DNA from: an uncultured Lachnospiraceae bacterium
Lineage (GTDB): Bacteria; Bacillota; Clostridia; Lachnospirales; Lachnospiraceae
Direction: 5' to 3'
Length of the DNA stretch: 26,688 nt
Assembly: GCA_910583965.1 (NCBI GenBank)
Contig: CAJUAE010000011.1
Span: 29,196 to 55,883 of the forward strand
Under the pieces are notes generated by a model. That model did no database searches, was not told the origin of the DNA, and saw only the letters and a program-made list of their open reading frames with translations. This document shows positions 13,333 through 23,700 of this stretch, piece by piece; position 1 is the first letter of the stretch; every line of letters begins with the position of its first letter. A program made the position numbers and the translations under genes.

Positions 13333-14448
13333 TTAGTTTGTAGAATAATATATTTCCAATAAATTGTTTATATATTGTCTTTTTGTCTCCATTGACGGAT
13401 GCACATAACAATTTAATGTGATTTGTACATCAGAATGACCCAACATTTCACTCAAACTTTTTACATCGGTTCCCCCCTCAATGCAGTTCGTAGAAAAAGT
13501 ATGACGTAACACATGAAAATTTTTATCAGAAACTTGCGCTTCTTTTAATATTTTTTTAAAGTGATACTGTAACCTTTTGGGTTCAAGTGGCTTTTCTCCA
13601 CCAAATACATACTCCTCGCTGTTCTGAAATTTAAGAAACAATTCCAGCGTCTTATCTGATAATGGAATCTCCCGCTTAGAGTATGCACTTTTTGGAGATG
13701 TTTCTGTCAGAATCGTTTTGGTTTGATAGCCCTCAGCATAGAGACGCTGTACAGTTCGGTTAACAATCAAAAGTTTATTTTCAAAATCAATATCCGTCCA
13801 CTTGAGCGCACATAATTCTCCCAACCGAAGTCCTGTAAATAAACACATTAATACTGCCATTTTAAATCTGTCTGTGTCTGTGAAAAGCACGTTTATTAGT
13901 CTTTTCTGTTCACTCTTATCAAGAACTTTAATAGGTGAATTTCTTGTATTTGATATCGATTTCTTTAGAAAGGGCATTATGACATTATAGCGCTCTGAAG
14001 CAAATTTTAAGATTTGATTTAAGATGCAATATATACTTTTATAGACACTGTCTGAATATTGCCCTGAAATCTTTTCTCGAACTTCCGCGTTTGTCAGTTC
14101 TGACAATGCAATATCCTGAAAGATTTTTCTGATGTGATTGTGATAAATCAAACGATATTTAACGTAGGTCGACTGTTTTCTTTTCTCCTGAACTTCCGCA
14201 AGCCATTCCTGCGCAATTGCATCCAGATTCATGTCCTCTGGAGATATTCGATTCTGTTTTCTTACAGGCTTGTCTGTAAGATTTAATATTTGTTCCTTTT
14301 TATCTTCTAGCAATTCCCGCGCTGTCTCGTAAGAGCAAGCATAGACAGAGCGGTAAACTTTTTTCCCTTTTTCCTTGTCATACACCAAATACCGCCCTTC
14401 CCAGCGTCCATCTTTTCTTTTTCTAATGTTCTCTCCATGTCTTCCCAT
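13333..14448 (-). CDS. Lone tyrosine recombinase (phage-type integrase)
   Basis: 371-residue site-specific recombinase. The N-terminal arm-binding domain is typical (IRKRKDGRWEGRYLVYDKEK), followed by a core-binding helical domain (about 75-165) and the catalytic domain. The active-site set is complete: R208 (TGLRLGELCALKW), H312-x2-R315 (HVLRHTF), H338 (LGH) and Tyr348 (NCYVH), so it should be active. The frame is open to 14565, but similarity begins at the ATG at 14448 (MGRHGENIRKRK), with AAAGGA upstream. No excisionase, phage gene, conjugation gene or obvious att repeat is next to it. It could be a remnant of an element or an enzyme that inverts DNA elsewhere. Confidence 0.93.
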   Translation of the reverse strand: MGRHGENIRKRKDGRWEGRYLVYDKEKGKKVYRSVYACSYETARELLEDKKEQILNLTDKPVRKQNRISPEDMNLDAIAQEWLAEVQEKRKQSTYVKYRLIYHNHIRKIFQDIALSELTNAEVREKISGQYSDSVYKSIYCILNQILKFASERYNVIMPFLKKSISNTRNSPIKVLDKSEQKRLINVLFTDTDRFKMAVLMCLFTGLRLGELCALKWTDIDFENKLLIVNRTVQRLYAEGYQTKTILTETSPKSAYSKREIPLSDKTLELFLKFQNSEEYVFGGEKPLEPKRLQYHFKKILKEAQVSDKNFHVLRHTFSTNCIEGGTDVKSLSEMLGHSDVQITLNCYVHPSMETKRQYINNLLEIYYSTN

Positions 14449-14550
14449 AACATCCCATCCTTTTCTTTTGTAATACTGACCATAAAATAACCTGGTACAC
14501 CTATTTTTTCGATAAAAATGGAATGAATACACAGTGGTTGCAATTTCATC

Positions 14551-14566
14551 CGTGACATTTTTCACA
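14551..14566. promoter_or_regulatory. CRP/FNR-like operator
   Basis: CGTGA-CATTTT-TCACA: five-base half-sites with a 6-base spacer match the TGTGA-N6-TCACA pattern used by CRP/FNR-family regulators at nine of ten positions. It overlaps the -35 of the flavin reductase promoter, which would suit repression or close-contact activation. Confidence 0.45.
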
Positions 14567-14580
14567 GAACGCGCTATAAT
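14552..14580 (+). promoter_or_regulatory. Promoter of the flavin reductase gene
   Basis: GTGACA (14552-14557) and TATAAT (14575-14580) are 17 bases apart, about 38 bases before the start codon. The site lies outside the chosen recombinase start, between the divergent genes. Confidence 0.75.
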
Positions 14581-14617
14581 AATAAAACATGGATTAAATG
14601 TAAAAGGAGAATTGATT

Positions 14618-15121
14618 ATGCATGTTTTTCAACCAATTCCAGTAGATGATCTGGAGCTAAATCCGTTTGAGTCAATCGGAAAAGATTGGGCGCTGGTTTC
14701 TGCCGGCACCAAACAGAAAGCAAACACTATGACTGTCAGTTGGGGTGGTATCGGTGTATTATGGGGAAAAAATGTTGCCTTCCTATTTATTCGGGATTCA
14801 AGATACACCAAAGAGTTTCTCGATGCAGGAGAGTTTTTCTCTGTATCCTTTATGGGAAAAGAATATAAAGAAGCACTAAATTATTGTGGTTCCCACTCTG
14901 GTCGCAATTCTGACAAAGTTGCAGAAGCTGGACTCACATGGAATTATAAACTCTCTATTCCATTCATTGACGAGGGGAATTTTGTGCTCTTGTGCCATAA
15001 ATTAGCCGCAGTTCGGCTGACAGAGGAAACTTTCCTCTCACCAGAAATTTCCAAGTGGTACAAAAATGGTGACTTGCACACAATGTATGTCGGAGAAATC
15101 ATTGACCTAATGGCACGATAA
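14618..15121 (+). CDS. Flavin reductase family protein
   Basis: 168-residue cytosolic FMN-binding split-barrel protein of the flavin-reductase-like family. Members reduce flavin with NAD(P)H or act as small flavoproteins. Visible features are the FMN-contact stretch NTMTVSWGGIGVLWGKNVAF (36-55), IRDSRYTKEFLDAGEFFSVS (58-77), and a conserved GxxSGRNxDKxxxAGL-like region (CGSHSGRNSDKVAEAGLTW). The start at 14618 has AAAAGGAG 8 bases upstream; the longer frame from 14534 would run through the promoter. The promoter carries a CRP/FNR-like palindrome, so control by redox or nutrient state is possible. The gene is convergent with the CPBP protease. Confidence 0.9.
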   Translation: MHVFQPIPVDDLELNPFESIGKDWALVSAGTKQKANTMTVSWGGIGVLWGKNVAFLFIRDSRYTKEFLDAGEFFSVSFMGKEYKEALNYCGSHSGRNSDKVAEAGLTWNYKLSIPFIDEGNFVLLCHKLAAVRLTEETFLSPEISKWYKNGDLHTMYVGEIIDLMAR

Positions 15122-15127
15122 AAATAA

Positions 15128-15209
15128 CGAATAAGAGAATCTCGAAAAGCTCCTACTATCGTACTGGACGCGGGCAGTTTTAGCTGCATTTTCCGCGTCC
15201 GTGTACATA
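15128..15209 (-). repeat. Family A structured repeat, diverged copy 3
   Basis: Minus strand: TATGTACACGG (from 15209, as in copy 2); outer stem GGACGCGG/CCGCGTCC (15200-15193 and 15173-15166, a perfect 8-base self-complementary pair); inner stem GCAG/CTGC (15187-15184 and 15177-15174); then a 3' hairpin pairing GTAGGAG with CTCTTAT and CGA with TCG around a 2-base bulge, ending TTATTCG as in copy 1. Sequence has drifted but pairing remains. It overlaps the last codons of the CPBP protease gene. Confidence 0.6.
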
Positions 15210-16094
15210 GAACAGGAATCCAATTGATGTAATTGTAAATATCACACACCAGATCGGTTTTACTAAAAGCGCTGTCCACTCTGTAAATCCAGATGTCAGA
15301 AAGATAAATAGATTTGCAGACATATGCAACAAAACTGGTGCAGCGAAACAATCCGTAAATGCATAACACACTGCCATTAGTATCCCCATCGCTGTTCCAT
15401 ATAAAAATTGTGGTAAATTTGCATGAAAGAATCCAAACAAAAGCGCTGAGAATACAACCGCCATTTTCATACTGTAAAATTTTCTAATTCGGTTGTAAAG
15501 CACTCCGCGAAACACAATCTCCTCCACAAATGGAGAAATAATCCCATACAGCACAATTCCTAGTCCGATTGGCACAGAATACTGTATAGTTTCCACTGTC
15601 TCATATCGTTGCGAGCCAAATAAATTCTTGCCAGAAGTAGAGAACTCTGCTGCCAGCTCAATCCCTATGTTGAACGCCAATGATGCAGTGATTCCAAGAA
15701 AAATGCACACAATCAGTCGAGACGCTTTGCGCGCAATCATTTTTTCAAACAAATCTGTTTTTAGGAAGCTAAGAAGCTGTACAAATACACTGCTGTCAAT
15801 ATCCACCTCACCAGTCGTACTTGCCTCTATCAAAAAATCATTGAGTAAAAACCTTACTCCTACCAGACTTGCCACTCCGTTTACTACAGCGCTGAGCGGA
15901 CGTGAGTTATGTTCCACCCACACTGCAATCCCCGCAATTGGAAGTGCCGGAATTGCAATTGCAAGAAAGAGCATTGCAGCAGTTTTCACTAACATATACA
16001 CGACAAACGGTTTTACAATATACGCCAATTTTTGCAACAGTGTTGTCCGTTTTTGTGTTCTTTTTATCTGTCTTTTTACATTTTTTGTGCCCAT
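15180..16094 (-). CDS. CPBP-family intramembrane metalloprotease
   Basis: 304-residue multi-pass membrane protein of the CAAX protease/bacteriocin-processing (CPBP, Abi) family. All four motifs are visible: E191-E192-x3-R196 (FVEEIVFRG), FxxxH ending at H224 (FGFFHAN), and H257-x3-N261 (HMSAN). The N-terminus is very basic (KNVKRQIKRTQKRT), then about eight membrane segments. Such proteins cleave membrane peptides or prenylated proteins; no bacteriocin genes are nearby, so the substrate is unknown. The start at 16094 is preferred (GGAG about 7 bases upstream) over the open frame to 16160. The final residues YVHGRGKCS are encoded by a dispersed repeat. It follows the HAD gene by 87 bases on the same strand. 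Confidence 0.9.
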   Translation of the reverse strand: MGTKNVKRQIKRTQKRTTLLQKLAYIVKPFVVYMLVKTAAMLFLAIAIPALPIAGIAVWVEHNSRPLSAVVNGVASLVGVRFLLNDFLIEASTTGEVDIDSSVFVQLLSFLKTDLFEKMIARKASRLIVCIFLGITASLAFNIGIELAAEFSTSGKNLFGSQRYETVETIQYSVPIGLGIVLYGIISPFVEEIVFRGVLYNRIRKFYSMKMAVVFSALLFGFFHANLPQFLYGTAMGILMAVCYAFTDCFAAPVLLHMSANLFIFLTSGFTEWTALLVKPIWCVIFTITSIGFLFYVHGRGKCS

Positions 16095-16181
16095 TAAACT
16101 CTCCATTCCTTTCAAGGAGTTGTATTTATAGCTCCTAAGAAACTGTTTAGAAATAAGCAAGTCAAGCTGTATAGATTACTG

Positions 16182-16856
16182 TTAAGCAGTTCCTAAAGTC
16201 AACACAACAGACAACGATTCCACAGAATTAACCGTAAAGTCCGCTCCTGCCTGTTCAAGTTCTTCTTGTGATCCATATCCAAAATACACCCCTATAGAAG
16301 TAATCCCTTGCGCTTTTGCACCCTCAATGTCAAATTTTCGATCCCCCACCATCACAACAGTGTCCTTTTTCTCATGTGGTGTCATTTCAGTAGGAATCAT
16401 CTGCCGTAACGTCTCCTCAACTACTTCTTCTTTTCTGCTACGTGTCCCGTCCATATTGCTGCCGATAACAAAATCAAAATACATTCTGATATCAAAGTAA
16501 TCCAATATCCGCTCTACAAACAGCGTCGGTTTGCTTGATGCAATTGCTAATATTTTTCCCTTTTTCTTTAATTCCGCTAACATTTCTGAAATTCCAGGAT
16601 AAATTTCATTTTCATAAATTCCTTGCTGTGCAAATCGCTCACGATACTTCGCAATTGCCATAACAATCTGTTCCTCATTCAAACCATAAAATTCCCGAAA
16701 ACTATCTGACAATGGTGGTCCGATAAAAGATTCTAATTTATCAAGACAAGGTTCATCAATACCAAGCGCACACAGTGCATACTGTACGGAACGCGTAATT
16801 CCAATTTTCGGATCCGTCAAGGTACCATCTAAATCAAATAAAATATATTTAAACAT
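16182..16856 (-). CDS. HAD-family hydrolase, phosphoglycolate phosphatase-like
   Basis: 224-residue cytosolic phosphatase of the haloacid dehalogenase superfamily, subfamily IA. Motif I is DLDGTLTD with D8 and D10. A helical cap follows (about 15-80). Motif II is AIASSKP, and the C-terminal motif is VGDRKFDIEGAKAQGI with its Asp pair. It resembles Gph/PpaX-type enzymes that clear phosphoglycolate from DNA-end repair or pyrophosphate, but specificity cannot be read from sequence. The ATG overlaps the end of addA by 8 bases and has AGGAGG 6 bases upstream, so it is almost certainly co-transcribed with addBA. Phosphoglycolate released at broken DNA ends would make that pairing sensible; this is inference. 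Confidence 0.92.
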   Translation of the reverse strand: MFKYILFDLDGTLTDPKIGITRSVQYALCALGIDEPCLDKLESFIGPPLSDSFREFYGLNEEQIVMAIAKYRERFAQQGIYENEIYPGISEMLAELKKKGKILAIASSKPTLFVERILDYFDIRMYFDFVIGSNMDGTRSRKEEVVEETLRQMIPTEMTPHEKKDTVVMVGDRKFDIEGAKAQGITSIGVYFGYGSQEELEQAGADFTVNSVESLSVVLTLGTA

Positions 16857-19800
16857 AAATCTCCTCCTGTAAAGAGAATGAATACAAATATCGCTCTTTC
16901 ACACGCTTGCCAGTAATCTGCTCAAGTGCTTGCTGGTAATAGTCAAGCTGATTCTTATAACGCGCAATCAACTCCTCTTTCGTGCTTACTTTATCTGTCT
17001 TGTAATCCGCAAGCACAATTTCCTCATTTTCATAGAAGAACACATCAATCACACCTTGAATCAATACGATCTCTGTCGATGGAAAACCCGGCTTTAACTG
17101 GTCTGCGCCAATCCCAAGAACAAAAGGCTGCTCTTTAAAAAGTCTATTGCGTGCATTTGCCGCTATCATGCGCTTCGCCAAGTTCGATTGAAAAAAGTTT
17201 TTAATTCTGTTAATACCAACACACGCAAGTTCCTCTGCAGTGACGGTACCCTCCGCAATCCATTGCTCCTGTTCGCTTTTTAAAATTGCATAGAGACGCT
17301 TATTGTCTGTGTCAAGCTTTTCAGAAAAGGACAATAATTCCATAATCTTATGCACTGCTGTACCATATTGGATTCCCGACAATGCTTTTTTTGCGTGTGA
17401 TGTGCCAGCAGGAATATCTTCTGTTTCTGGCACTTCTATTATATTTTCTGTGTCCTCAAGTGCAAAACTTGGTATATAATGTTCTCTTGGCAACACTACA
17501 AGCTCTGCCGACTCTGAAAAAGCCTCCTCGTAAGATGTCTTTTTCAACTCGGAAACCGTCGTTTTTACTGTCAGTCCTTCCAAATCAGCATGTGGGTATA
17601 CATAATGTAATTTTTCGTCCAGTACAGTTTTTAGCGCTGCATCAGAATACACAGATGCTTTGGAAAGTTCTTCCTCCAAAGCGATCGATTTTCCCTGTTT
17701 CTTTAACTGCGTTCTTATTTTTTCTGCCTGACTTTCTGTCTCCTGATACAGCGTAATTTCAATTGGAATTTCTCTATATGGCAATGGACACCTAATATAT
17801 TCAAATCCGCGCTCCTCCAGTAGCGCTCTCATGCAATTATGGCGTATCAGTGCCGCAAGTATCATATCCATATAAGAATTTGCCCCCATCAACACAGAAT
17901 AAGGAAGCTTTGCAGCAGACTCCATTGTCAAATGCACATTGTTCGCAAGTTTTTTGTCAAAATCATTCACGTAACCAGTGAGAATCAATTTCTCTTTCGC
18001 CCTTGTAAGTGCCACATATAACACTCTCAAATCTTCCCCGCGCGTATCCTCCTTCATGCGTTGAACCACTACATTTTTGCGCATTGTCTTTCGCTTTAAG
18101 CGCAGTGTTGGATCAATATAATCTACACCAACGCCAAGTTCCACATCCATCAAAATACTTTTGCGCATATCCATCTGATTAAACTGTTTGGATAACCCAC
18201 ACACAAAGCAAATCGGAAACTCCAATCCCTTACTTTTATGAATTGTCATAATACGCACAACATCTGCATTTTCATCAAGAATATTCGCCTCACCAAAATC
18301 CACATCTTGTTCTTGCATGGTTTCCAGATAGCGAATAAAATGAAACAGTCCATAAAAACTTGTATTTTGGAAGGTCCCTGCCTTTTCCAACAGCAATTCA
18401 ATATTGGCCATTCGCTGGTCTCCACCCGGCATAGACCCCACAAATGCATCATAGGCCGTATCTGCAATTAACTGCTGCAAAAGTTCTTCTATTGGTGTGT
18501 ATGCAACTCTTTTGCGATACTCTGTAATCATTTTAAAAAATCGCTCTAACTTGGCCCGACTAACGCTGTTCTCGGAACGAATTTCCTTTTCATATTTCTG
18601 GTCTGTTGCTGTCATCTCCAATTGATACACCTGGTTATAATATAATTGCACTTGTTCATATAAAAATAGTTTTCTGCGCTTTTTGTCTGTGTTGTCTTCC
18701 TGTTCCATAAAATCTCTGGCAAAGCAACGAATGCATGTAATATCTGTCTCTGTAAAATCAAAAAACGGCAGTTTTAGAACACCAAAAAGTGGAATATCTT
18801 GAAGTGGATTGTCTAGCACACGCAAAAAGTTAACAATCCCTTGTATCTCTAGTGTCTCAAAATAACCTGCCCTGCTAGTCACATGTACTGGAATCCCCTG
18901 CTCAGACAAAATTCTTCGAAAATCTTCATCCCAACCTGCAGTCGCTCGAAACAAAATTACAATATCTGAATATTTCGCTGGGCGAATTTCTCCTGTCACT
19001 GCATCAGTAATCGGAAACACTCCTACAATTTGCCGAATACGTTCCGCCACCATCACCGCCTCAATCTCTTTTTCGGAATACTTTTGCACTTCTGTGTCTC
19101 TCTCCTGAACCAAAAGAGAATCTGGCGTGGCAATTAATAGTTCTGTCTGATAAATACCTTTCTCATTTACCTGTTCTGGCTCTGGATAAGAAGCCCCTAC
19201 ATATAGTGCTGCCCTGTTATCATACTCCACATTTCCAACACTCGCTGTCATTAACTGGCTACATATAAAATTTGTCGCGTCTGTCACTTCCCTGCGACTT
19301 CTAAAATTCATGCTCAAGTCAATCCTAACTTGATGACTGCTGTTGTCATTTATGACATACGTGTCATATTTTTCCATAAAAATCTCTGGTCTTGCCAGAC
19401 GAAACTTATAGATGCTTTGTTTGACATCCCCTACCATAAAACGATTATAACGCCCTTTATCCTCGCCGGAAATACACTTTAACAATAATTCTTGTACCTC
19501 ATTGGAGTCCTGATACTCATCAATCATAATCTCCACAAAATAATCCTGCAATTCGAGTGCTGTATTTCCTGGAACAATTTTGCCATTTTCATCTCGCTTT
19601 AACAAAATCTGCAATGCAAAGTGTTCCATGTCCGAGAAATCAATTACATTTCGATCCCGTTTTAACTGATCAAGCATTTTCTTAAAAGTTAGTGTAAGGG
19701 ATACCAACTCCTCCACAGACTCTTGGCAGGAAGCCATATCACTCAAGGTATTCTCCACAGAAATCTGAAACAAAAACTTTTTTAAATCCGCAATATTTTT

Positions 19801-20718
19801 CTTTACCTCGTCACGGATTGCCTTGACCATTTCTTTTAAAACAGGGTCCACACCTTCCGTCTTTTTTCCAGAAAGCCGCGTGAACGCAGAATAAGTGAAC
19901 AAGTCATGCAACTCATTGTAGCCGGATGCTCTCTGAAACTTTTCAATTAAAATCATATCGGATGTAAGATTATCTGCATATTGAATTGGTCCGCTCACGC
20001 TATTTGCAATTTCCAATGCCTGCTGCAGTCGATTTCTGCACTCTTGTAAAATCGTGCGAATATATGTCAATGCACTCTGAAACCATTTTTTGTCAGAGAG
20101 TGCATTGACATCTTCAATCTGATAATCCTCCAAACGCTCTGTCAACCATTGTTCTGGAAATGGATAACTCATCGAAAAATGATAGAGCCTTAAAATCGCT
20201 TCCTCTATTTTTTTCTCGTTTGTCCCAGTACTATAGCACTCAATAAAATGTAGAAAACGCTCTGTTGGCTCTGTATGTGCTTCCTCCAAAAGTTTCCCCA
20301 TCACATCAGACTCGAGCAATCTGACCTCGCTCTCGTCTGCCACTCGAAATGCTGGGTCCAAGCCAATCTCATTAAAGTTGTTGCGAATCACAAACAAACA
20401 GAAAGAATCGATTGTGGTAATCTGCGCATTGTGTATTAATGATGCCTGCTTTTGCAGATGTTCACTCTCTGGATACTCCTCCAATTTTTGAGAAACTGCC
20501 TTGCTGATACGCTCCCGCATCTGTGCAGCAGCAGCAGAAGTAAACGTCACAATCAAAAGACGATCGATATCAACAGGATTGCTGTCATCTGTGATCATTT
20601 GAATAATCCGCTCTACTAGAACTGCTGTTTTGCCACTTCCCGCCGCCGCTGACACCAAAATATTACAGTTTCTAGTATCAATGACGCGCTGTTGATCTGG
20701 TGTAAAATTTATCGCCAT
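16849..20718 (-). CDS. addA: ATP-dependent helicase/nuclease subunit A
   Basis: 1289-residue UvrD-type 3'-5' helicase with a C-terminal nuclease. With AddB it resects double-strand breaks for RecA loading and degrades foreign linear DNA. Seen: Walker A SAAAGSGKT (23-31), a Walker B-like region IDEYQDSNEVQ, RSRREVTDATNF, the late motifs MTIHKSKGLEFPICFVCGL and VLYVALTRAKEKLILTGY, and the RecB-type nuclease motif VLADYKTDKV with D1238 and K1240. The length is normal. The ATG directly follows the addB stop (TAAATG), with a GGGGG ribosome site, so the two genes are one operon. No defects are seen. Confidence 0.97.
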   Translation of the reverse strand: MAINFTPDQQRVIDTRNCNILVSAAAGSGKTAVLVERIIQMITDDSNPVDIDRLLIVTFTSAAAAQMRERISKAVSQKLEEYPESEHLQKQASLIHNAQITTIDSFCLFVIRNNFNEIGLDPAFRVADESEVRLLESDVMGKLLEEAHTEPTERFLHFIECYSTGTNEKKIEEAILRLYHFSMSYPFPEQWLTERLEDYQIEDVNALSDKKWFQSALTYIRTILQECRNRLQQALEIANSVSGPIQYADNLTSDMILIEKFQRASGYNELHDLFTYSAFTRLSGKKTEGVDPVLKEMVKAIRDEVKKNIADLKKFLFQISVENTLSDMASCQESVEELVSLTLTFKKMLDQLKRDRNVIDFSDMEHFALQILLKRDENGKIVPGNTALELQDYFVEIMIDEYQDSNEVQELLLKCISGEDKGRYNRFMVGDVKQSIYKFRLARPEIFMEKYDTYVINDNSSHQVRIDLSMNFRSRREVTDATNFICSQLMTASVGNVEYDNRAALYVGASYPEPEQVNEKGIYQTELLIATPDSLLVQERDTEVQKYSEKEIEAVMVAERIRQIVGVFPITDAVTGEIRPAKYSDIVILFRATAGWDEDFRRILSEQGIPVHVTSRAGYFETLEIQGIVNFLRVLDNPLQDIPLFGVLKLPFFDFTETDITCIRCFARDFMEQEDNTDKKRRKLFLYEQVQLYYNQVYQLEMTATDQKYEKEIRSENSVSRAKLERFFKMITEYRKRVAYTPIEELLQQLIADTAYDAFVGSMPGGDQRMANIELLLEKAGTFQNTSFYGLFHFIRYLETMQEQDVDFGEANILDENADVVRIMTIHKSKGLEFPICFVCGLSKQFNQMDMRKSILMDVELGVGVDYIDPTLRLKRKTMRKNVVVQRMKEDTRGEDLRVLYVALTRAKEKLILTGYVNDFDKKLANNVHLTMESAAKLPYSVLMGANSYMDMILAALIRHNCMRALLEERGFEYIRCPLPYREIPIEITLYQETESQAEKIRTQLKKQGKSIALEEELSKASVYSDAALKTVLDEKLHYVYPHADLEGLTVKTTVSELKKTSYEEAFSESAELVVLPREHYIPSFALEDTENIIEVPETEDIPAGTSHAKKALSGIQYGTAVHKIMELLSFSEKLDTDNKRLYAILKSEQEQWIAEGTVTAEELACVGINRIKNFFQSNLAKRMIAANARNRLFKEQPFVLGIGADQLKPGFPSTEIVLIQGVIDVFFYENEEIVLADYKTDKVSTKEELIARYKNQLDYYQQALEQITGKRVKERYLYSFSLQEEIYV

Positions 20719-23700
20719 TTATTGTCCCCCTTCCTTATTTTTTACGTCAAGGCTCTGCTTAATACGTTCCATTGCATCTTCTTGGTCCATATCATCAAGA
20801 TGCCGAACCAACTTTGCACCCAGCTTTTTGTCAAACCCACATACACTCTTGTAATCACAGTAAGTGCAGGCGTCACCATCTCTCTGTTCATACGGATTCA
20901 GTCCAATCTCACCATCTAGAATCGACACACCAAGTTCCTTAATTTTATGATTCACATAGGTAGATATGGTCTCAAAATCTTTGTCCGACAACACAGAAGA
21001 TGCCTTTGTAAAACTACCATCTTTCTTTTTCGCCACCGGAATAATATTGGACTTTGTATCAAAATCCTCATCGAGAAGTTTGATAATCTCCTCGTTATCA
21101 CTGACCATACCTGTCATTTTCAATTCCTCACGTATTGCCGCCTCAATCTCTGAAGGATCTGGATTTCCTTTTTCGGTCTCAGTCATAGGATCGCTGACAT
21201 GATAGTAGAGCATCGCCGCAGGAATGACATGCATGTCATTTTTCTCCTTTTGATTTTTTTTGTTCAGCACTTCTACTGCTGCGTTCATATAGACGACAAG
21301 TTGTAGTTGAAGTCCATAGTACAATGCCGCCAAATCAAATTTCTGATTGCCAGATTTATAATCGATAATCTTGACATACATTTTCTCATCCTGTTGACAG
21401 GTATCCACACGGTCTATGCGTCCAATCAATTGCATTCGTTCTTCCTCAGACAGGGAAATATTGACTGCATTGAGGTCTGATGTCATCTGAAAAGAAAGTT
21501 CAAAGTTCTCCGGCGTAAAGGCTCCCTTCTGCAATTGATATTGCAATGTTCGTACTGTGCGATTTAAGATTCTATGCATTCTCTTAATCATATATTCGTT
21601 GCGCTTGCTGCTATACAAAATTGTCTCTCCGTAAGACACCGCATAATCCTCAAGACATGCGCCCACAATCCGTTCTCCAGCTTCCTCTGGAAAATCAAAC
21701 CAAGTATATCCTTCCTCCGCAAGCTTTTCTGAAAAATTTTCCAAGACTGCATGGAATATATTTCCCATATCTACACTTTCAAAACGATATTTGTCCCGCT
21801 CCTCAAGACTTAAACCATACTGTAGAAAATGCGCATAAGAACAAGAAGCAAATTTTTCAAGACGGCTAATACTATTTTTCAAAATCTGTCCATACAAGAG
21901 CTGTGCAAGTTCTCTTGGAATCCTGTTTCTATCTGCATCAGCCAAATAAGAAAATGCTGCTCTGCGCATCTGCTCTAGAACTAGTGCATAGCGCTCATTT
22001 CTGGCATAGGTATCATAGAGTGTAATAAAAAGCCGTTTCTCATCTCCAATCTCCTCTGCCGCATAGCGCCGTAGCAACGCAACTAGATAGGTAAGTGCAT
22101 CCGCGGGCGATTCCATCTGTTCCTCTATTGGACGCAACTGAGGCTGTGCAATCACAATATCTGGAAAGAGTCGAACCACCGTATTAATTAGATACGCCGG
22201 ACGAATACTCTTTCCCTCATTATCTACCTTTGCATAAGACAGATACAAATATTCTGTTGGTTTGGTCATCATCAAGTAAAGGTAAAGCCGCTGTATATAC
22301 ATTTGCTGTCGCGGTGTTGGCGCAAGCTCATACTCTGATTCCTGTAGAAATTCTCGGTCAATATCAGAAATAATCCCACCTGTTCCGCTGCTTTTGGGTA
22401 TAATTCCATCATTCACTCCAATAAAAAATAATGCTTTCACCTCACACAGACGTGTTCGCTCAATATCACCAATCACAATCTTATCTACATTCTGTGGAAT
22501 CGTCCCCACCTTAATCTCAGAAAAACCCGCGTCTAAAATATCTGCAAACTCCTTAATTTCCAGTTCTTCCTCACCTAGAAGACCACAGATTTGTTCTAAT
22601 AGTTCCATAACAAGCCGATAAATCTGCGCATATTCCTTTGCCTTTACCAAATCCCCTTGCTCTGTAAAATATTGTTCATACGCAACCAGTTTCTCCTCGA
22701 TTGAGGCGTTGACAATAAAATCATACAGTGCTTTTACAAGCTCTTTTCCGGTCGTTTTTTTCTCTGACTTTTTTTTCATGAGCGGCTCTAGCATTGTAAC
22801 GACCTTCTCTCGAATTACATTTAGCTCGTCGAGTGCAGATGCTGCTTCTTCCTGTTTCTTTATGCGCCTAGCAAACTTTTTATGCCATGCCTTTTTGCCT
22901 CGTATTCCCATTGTAAGACAATAATTTTCTAATTTGTCCGTCTCGTCGGGCGTTACCCCTGCCATGCCACAGCGCAGAAAATGAAAAACTGCCTCATAAG
23001 AGTATTCTTGTATGACCACCAGCAGCGCACTGCGAATAAATTCAATAAATGGATTTAAAACCAGCTTGTTTGTCTGATCTAAAAAGTATGGAATATCAAA
23101 GCGGTGAAACATTTCTTGCGCTAAAAATCCATATCGCTCTAAATCTCCTGTCACCACAGCAATATCGCGATAACAATAGTTTTTCTCACGCACTAGCCTG
23201 CGGATTTCAAGGCAGACTTGCCGCAACTCCTCCTTGGGTGTAGAAGCCTCAAAAATATGGATACTCTCCTGTTTTCCTCTGTACTCCTGTGCTGGATATC
23301 GGAAAAGTGTACGCTCAAGATGTGACAAACCAGGATTCTCCTGATAACGATGAACCACAGTATCCATAATTCGTATATCCTTCTCCCGTCGAACACCAAC
23401 CTCCCTACTGAGTCGGTCAAGATCTTGTATTGTCTTTTTGCTCAAATAAAAAAGTTTCTGTTCTCCATCTTGTATATAAGCATTTTCCTCCACACCCATT
23501 GTCACAGTCACAATTACTTCTTGTGCTTGCATCATTAATTCCTGTATCACATTATATTGCACAGGTGTAAAACCAGTAAATCCATCAAAAACAATCACGC
23601 TGCCCCGCACAACTTTTGACCGTGGTAGCACTTTTCTAAGAATGTCCAAGGTTTCTTCTGTTGTGATATAGCGCTCGTTAATATAATTTAAAAAGCCTTC

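Noticed and set aside
13260..14600. Integrated element bounded by att sites around the recombinase
   Set aside because: I found no convincing direct repeat at both sides and no cargo genes, so no boundaries can be supported.
14944..15369. 141-codon minus-strand frame across the flavin reductase and CPBP protease ends
   Set aside because: It overlaps two well-supported genes in other frames and has no recognisable features.
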